The notes below the pieces were generated by a model that was given only the letters and a program-made list of their open reading frames with translations, had not been told where the DNA came from and did not search any database. A stretch of DNA of 64,000 bases. Source: Bifidobacterium breve. GTDB taxonomy: Bacteria > Actinomycetota > Acidimicrobiia > Acidimicrobiales > Ilumatobacteraceae. The DNA lies in contig CAMCZG010000001.1 of the NCBI GenBank assembly GCA_945886445.1, forward strand, positions 62,001 through 126,000. The letters run 5' to 3'. The position numbers were made by a program, and so were the translations under genes. How positions within the stretch are numbered: position 1 is the stretch's first letter; each line of letters begins with the position of its first letter. Shown here in pieces: positions 61,173 to 64,000 of this stretch.

Positions 61173-61178
61173 TAGCCT
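61173..61178 (+). promoter_or_regulatory. Candidate -10 box of def (leaderless)
   Basis: TAGCCT ends 7 nt before GTG 61186. It lies inside the 19-bp gap shared with the divergent methyltransferase, so promoter elements of both genes must overlap each other's coding starts. Confidence 0.45.
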
Positions 61179-61185
61179 TGCAGGT

Positions 61186-61737
61186 GTGGGATACGAAATC
61201 AGGACATATGGCGATCCGGTATTGAAGTCGCAATCGCTTGTAATTGAAAATATCGACGACAAGTTGGTGCGCCTCACCGATGCAATGCTCGACATCATGT
61301 ACGACGCGCCGGGCATTGGCTTGGCAGCTCCTCAAATTGGTGTTCAAAAACAACTCTTCGTCTATGACATTGGTGACGGGGCAGAGGTGCTCATTAATCC
61401 GGTCGTGGTCGAGTCAAGCGGCGAATGGGTGTACGAAGAAGGCTGCCTGTCTATTCCCGGTCTCTATGTCGAGATGGTTCGTCCCAAAGAAATTCTTCTC
61501 AAAGGCATTAATATTAATGGTGAAGAAGTTTCGGTTGAGGCCGACGAACTCTTGGCGCGACTCTTTCAGCATGAACTCGACCACTTGAATGGCGTCTTGA
61601 TGTTTGAACGCATGACTCCAGATCAGCGAACCGAAGCTTTAGCGGAATACCGTCGCTTAACAGAAGCACTCGACGACCCCTCTGGGGCACGAGAGAAAAT
61701 CAAGAGCCAAGAGCCCAAGGTCATCAAACTGAAGTAG
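61186..61737 (+). CDS. def: Peptide deformylase
   Basis: Removes formyl from nascent N-terminal methionine, 183 aa. The three PDF motifs are present: GIGLAAPQIG, EEGCLSIPG (metal Cys) and FQHELDHLNGVL (two metal His and Glu). The N-terminus YEIRTYGDPVLKSQS is typical. GTG 61186 is the start. fmt, its partner in the formyl-Met cycle, follows directly; the coding of fmt appears to begin within ~50 bp of this stop, but with no canonical start codon. Confidence 0.96.
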   Translation: MGYEIRTYGDPVLKSQSLVIENIDDKLVRLTDAMLDIMYDAPGIGLAAPQIGVQKQLFVYDIGDGAEVLINPVVVESSGEWVYEEGCLSIPGLYVEMVRPKEILLKGININGEEVSVEADELLARLFQHELDHLNGVLMFERMTPDQRTEALAEYRRLTEALDDPSGAREKIKSQEPKVIKLK

Positions 61738-61754
61738 GAAATATCGCATCTCTA

Positions 61755-62729
61755 CTGGTACCCGCGCCTTCTGGGCCTACTGAACGCGTCATCTTTTTTG
61801 GTACTCCAGAAATATCAAGCGAAGTGCTCACGTTGCTCATCGAGAGCGGAATACACGTTGAAGCAGTTGTAACGCGTCCCGACAAACGGCGTGGTCGCGG
61901 CTCTGATACTTCGCCTTCTCCTGTAAAGGCCGCAGCAGCCCATTTCAATATTCCATGTTTCGATTCCATCGATGCAGTGGTGTCCGAGCTCCAAAATAGA
62001 GACTCTCTAGCAGGCGTTACCGGTGTGGTGGTTGCCTATGGGCGCATCTTGAAAGAACCGCTCATCTCTCTGATGCCGCTCGTCAACCTGCATTTTTCCT
62101 TGTTGCCGCGTTGGCGTGGCGCTGCACCTGTTGAGCGCGCAATTTTAACTGGTGACGCAAAGACTGGTTCGAGCATCATGCAGATAGAAGAGGGACTCGA
62201 CACGGGGGGCGTTTATTCAGTTGAGGAAGTGGAGATACTCACTCACGAGAGTGCAGATGAATTACGTTCACGACTCGGAGTGGTAGGGGCGCAGCAGTTA
62301 GTACATATGTTGCGTCATGGTTTCCCTCAGCCAACAGCACAAGTTGGTGAACCAGTACATGCGGAAAAGATTTCTCCGTTTGAATTGCAAATCAATTGGA
62401 ACGAGCCGGCAAAAAATGCTGTGCGACGGGTGCGTTTGGGTGGCGCGTTTACGAATTTCAGAAATCAACGCGTCAAGGTTCTCGATGCCCGTGTGCACGA
62501 ATCTGTATCAGACAATATTGCGAACAACAGTTTTGCTATTGGCGCAGTAACGGAAGTACGAAAAGACGGAATGATGGTGCGTACAGTAGATGGCTATCTA
62601 CTTGTTGTGCATGTGCAAGCAGAAAGCAAAAAACCTATGCTGGCCAGAGACTGGGCAAATGGGTTACGAGTGGCCGTCGGCGATCAATTTGAGTTTCTCT
62701 CTTCTTCTACAAATAAGGATGCAACATGA
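61755..62729 (+). CDS. fmt: Methionyl-tRNA formyltransferase, start codon unclear
   Basis: Formylates initiator Met-tRNA, giving fMet for def to remove. The conserved N-terminus RVIFFGTPEISSEVL is encoded at 61785-61829, followed by TRPDKRRGRG, NLHFSLLPRWRGAAPVERAI (catalytic Asn-His), and EEGLDTGG (catalytic Asp), then the C-terminal OB domain. No ATG, GTG or TTG lies in frame between the def stop and GTG 61824, which is after the conserved GTPE. CTG 61755 is used here as a provisional start (324 aa); ATC 61743 is another option, as is a frameshift from def. The stop overlaps the next gene (ATGA). Confidence 0.88.
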   Translation: MVPAPSGPTERVIFFGTPEISSEVLTLLIESGIHVEAVVTRPDKRRGRGSDTSPSPVKAAAAHFNIPCFDSIDAVVSELQNRDSLAGVTGVVVAYGRILKEPLISLMPLVNLHFSLLPRWRGAAPVERAILTGDAKTGSSIMQIEEGLDTGGVYSVEEVEILTHESADELRSRLGVVGAQQLVHMLRHGFPQPTAQVGEPVHAEKISPFELQINWNEPAKNAVRRVRLGGAFTNFRNQRVKVLDARVHESVSDNIANNSFAIGAVTEVRKDGMMVRTVDGYLLVVHVQAESKKPMLARDWANGLRVAVGDQFEFLSSSTNKDAT

Positions 62730-63202
62730 CCACCGCGTGGCAGGCAAAAGTTCTCACAGTCAGCGACGGAGTATCAACGGGTCATCGTGAAGATCTCTCT
62801 GGTCGAGCACTGGTTGCGTTTCTCGAAGAGCATGGGTTTGTGGTGGTCGAGCATGCCCTGTGTGCCGATGGGGAAGAAACGGTGTTCGCACAACTCCTGA
62901 CTATGACCAGTGAATTCTCTGGTCTTGTGGTCTCCACGGGTGGCACGGGGTTTTCTTCCCGCGATGAAACTCCGGAAGGTGCTGTACGAATTATTCAGCG
63001 ACTTGCTCCTGGTTTGTCAGAAGCAATGCGGGCAGTAAACCCGCTAGGTCGACTCTCGCGAGGAGTTGCCGGAGTAGTGGGGCAGTGCATCGTGGTGACA
63101 ACGCCCGGTAGCCCCAAAGGCTGTGTTGAGCAGCTCAGCGCCATTATTGATGTACTCCCACATGCTCTTGCATTGCTATGTGAGACCCCAACGCAGCACT
63201 GA
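62726..63202 (+). CDS. MogA/MoaB-family molybdenum cofactor protein
   Basis: Molybdopterin-binding domain protein of 158 aa, expected to adenylylate molybdopterin during cofactor synthesis. TVSDGVSTGHREDLSG is the N-terminal block, VVSTGGTGFSSRDETPEG the GGTG-(S/F)xRDxTPE signature, and LSRGVAGVVGQCIVVTTPGSPKG the C-terminal phosphate site. No other moa or moe genes are close. ATG 62726 overlaps the fmt stop, so it is cotranscribed with fmt. I cannot separate MogA from MoaB by eye. Confidence 0.9.
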   Translation: MTTAWQAKVLTVSDGVSTGHREDLSGRALVAFLEEHGFVVVEHALCADGEETVFAQLLTMTSEFSGLVVSTGGTGFSSRDETPEGAVRIIQRLAPGLSEAMRAVNPLGRLSRGVAGVVGQCIVVTTPGSPKGCVEQLSAIIDVLPHALALLCETPTQH

Positions 63203-63238
63203 GGGCAATAATCCCGAGGCATCCATAACGTGTTCTCC

Positions 63239-63244
63239 TAAGAT
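63239..63244 (+). promoter_or_regulatory. Candidate -10 box of hisG (leaderless)
   Basis: TAAGAT ends 6 nt before GTG 63251, in the 48-bp gap after the MogA/MoaB gene. No -35 box is evident. Confidence 0.45.
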
Positions 63245-63250
63245 GCAAGG

Positions 63251-64000
63251 GTGCTTCGCCTCGTCTTGCCTAAAGGTTCATTAGAAAAAGCTACCCTCGA
63301 ACTTTTTGAGGCTGCCGATCTCACCGTCATTCGTTCGTCATCAGTTGATTATCGCGCGTCTATTGACGACCCACGTGTAGTTGAAGTGCGTATCTTGCGT
63401 CCTCAAGAGATTCCCGTGTATGTCGCTGAAGGCCTCTTTGACCTTGGCATTACAGGCCGCGACTGGGTGGAAGAAACCAGCAGCGATGTTCATAGTTTGG
63501 GCGAATTGCAATATTCAAAAGCAACAAACAATCCAGTTCGCGTAGTGGTTGCTGTCGATGGAAATTCTTCAGTTCAACGCACAGAAGACTTACCTGCGGG
63601 CGTGCGAGTGGCGAGCGAATATCCTGAAATGACCAAGCGTTATTTTGCCGCCAAAGGAATACAGGCCGATGTGCGGTTGTCGTACGGAGCAAGCGAAGCG
63701 AAGATCCCCGACATCGCAGACTGTGTTGTTGACATTACGGAAACCGGTAGGGCACTACGTGCGGCTGGGCTACGTATTATCGACACCATTCTCACTAGCT
63801 ACACAGAACTCATTGCTCACCCAGCCGCGTGGGCGAACCCAGAAAAGCGTCACGCAATGGAGCAACTCCACACATTGCTCCTCGGAACCTTGGAAGCGCG
63901 TGGGCAGGTTCTGGTGAAGCTCAACGTGAGTGAAGCAAGTTTTGAAAAAGTTTTGAAAGTATTGCCATCAGCCAAGTCGCCAACGGTAAGCCGCTTGGCA
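63251..64000 (+). CDS. hisG: ATP phosphoribosyltransferase, long form (partial)
   Basis: First step of histidine synthesis: ATP plus PRPP. 250 codons are in the window and the gene runs past its end. GTG 63251 gives MLRLVLPKGSLEKATLELFE; EGLFDLGITGRDWVEE and VRVASEYPEMTKRYFAAKG are catalytic-domain blocks, ADCVVDITETGRALRAAGL the PRPP-binding region. From about residue 218, GQVLVKLNVSEASFEKVLKV begins the ACT-like regulatory domain of the long form, so feedback control by histidine is expected. The TAAGAT box 6 nt upstream supports a leaderless start. hisE is not adjacent upstream. Confidence 0.93.
   Translation, partial: MLRLVLPKGSLEKATLELFEAADLTVIRSSSVDYRASIDDPRVVEVRILRPQEIPVYVAEGLFDLGITGRDWVEETSSDVHSLGELQYSKATNNPVRVVVAVDGNSSVQRTEDLPAGVRVASEYPEMTKRYFAAKGIQADVRLSYGASEAKIPDIADCVVDITETGRALRAAGLRIIDTILTSYTELIAHPAAWANPEKRHAMEQLHTLLLGTLEARGQVLVKLNVSEASFEKVLKVLPSAKSPTVSRLA

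Noticed and set aside
61611-61824. Programmed frameshift producing a Def-Fmt fusion
   Set aside because: The fmt frame is open into the end of def, but there is no slippery sequence or following RNA structure that I can see; kept only as an alternative in the fmt finding.
1-64000. Prophage, transposon, toxin-antitoxin, restriction or other defence systems
   Set aside because: No transposase, integrase, methylase-nuclease pair, phage or toxin motif was seen; nearly all genes are housekeeping.

Overview
This window is an almost gap-free stretch of a bacterial chromosome: 67 protein genes, roughly 1.5 percent intergenic sequence by adding up the gaps, and the largest gap 131 bp. I see no rRNA, tRNA, insertion sequence, prophage or CRISPR array. 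Several markers point to the Actinomycetota: MshC (mycothiol synthesis), F420-linked oxidoreductases (an NpdG-like protein and an LLM-class enzyme), PimA and PgsA1 (phosphatidylinositol mannosides), an InhA-type enoyl reductase, a MihF-position gene, and a PriA without a helicase P-loop. Gene order follows Mycobacterium and Streptomyces over long stretches. The base composition, by eye near 50 percent GC, and the extreme compaction suggest a small-genome aquatic lineage, perhaps Acidimicrobiia; that placement is inference.

Layout. 1-5.2 kb: the end of dnaE, an unrecognised gene, a nitroreductase, then a DUF255 protein and fabI on the minus strand. 5.3-11.8 kb: npdG-like, mshC, thrS, HIT hydrolase, membrane protein, pgsA, patA-like acyltransferase. 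11.8-14.7 kb: an arsenic cassette (arsR divergent from arsI, a MIP channel and arsC) plus an LLM flavin enzyme, sitting between patA and pimA, which are adjacent in mycobacteria. 14.7-18 kb: pimA, a degenerate M48-like membrane protein, a DUF3048 lipoprotein. 18-28.4 kb: pdxS, pdxT, yebC, a peroxiredoxin, ruvCAB, queA, tgt, yajC, secD, secF. 28.4-40.4 kb: apt, rel, hisS, aspS, rarA, two small membrane proteins, alaS, ruvX, mltG. 40.4-46.7 kb: aroE, aroC, aroK, aroB, aroQ, an M24 peptidase, efp, nusB. 46.7-55 kb: pyrR, pyrB, pyrC, carA, carB, pyrD behind a PyrR-binding leader. 55-64 kb: mihF-like, gmk, rpoZ, coaBC, metK, priA, a minus-strand methyltransferase, def, fmt, a MogA/MoaB protein and the start of hisG.

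Expression. Genes are joined by 1-bp and 4-bp overlaps (TAATG, TAGTG, ATGA, GTGA). At 18 starts a TANNNT-like -10 box lies only 5-8 nt upstream of the start codon, the signature of leaderless transcription. At five of these (pgsA, queA, hisS, a small gene at 35871 and aroC), and at the rpoZ promoter, the previous gene's stop codon is itself the first half of the -10 box. All four convergent gene pairs abut or overlap, leaving no room for terminators between them.

Most notable points: an arsenic operon with a channel instead of a pump; a membrane protein with the M48 fold whose HEXXH site reads ACLAR; an AroQ lacking the motif that carries the catalytic histidine; a MihF homologue lacking the DNA-contacting arginine cluster; fmt and rarA whose conserved N-termini have no ATG, GTG or TTG; and a clear PyrR-binding RNA hairpin. 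Nothing amounts to a wholly new defence or mobile system.
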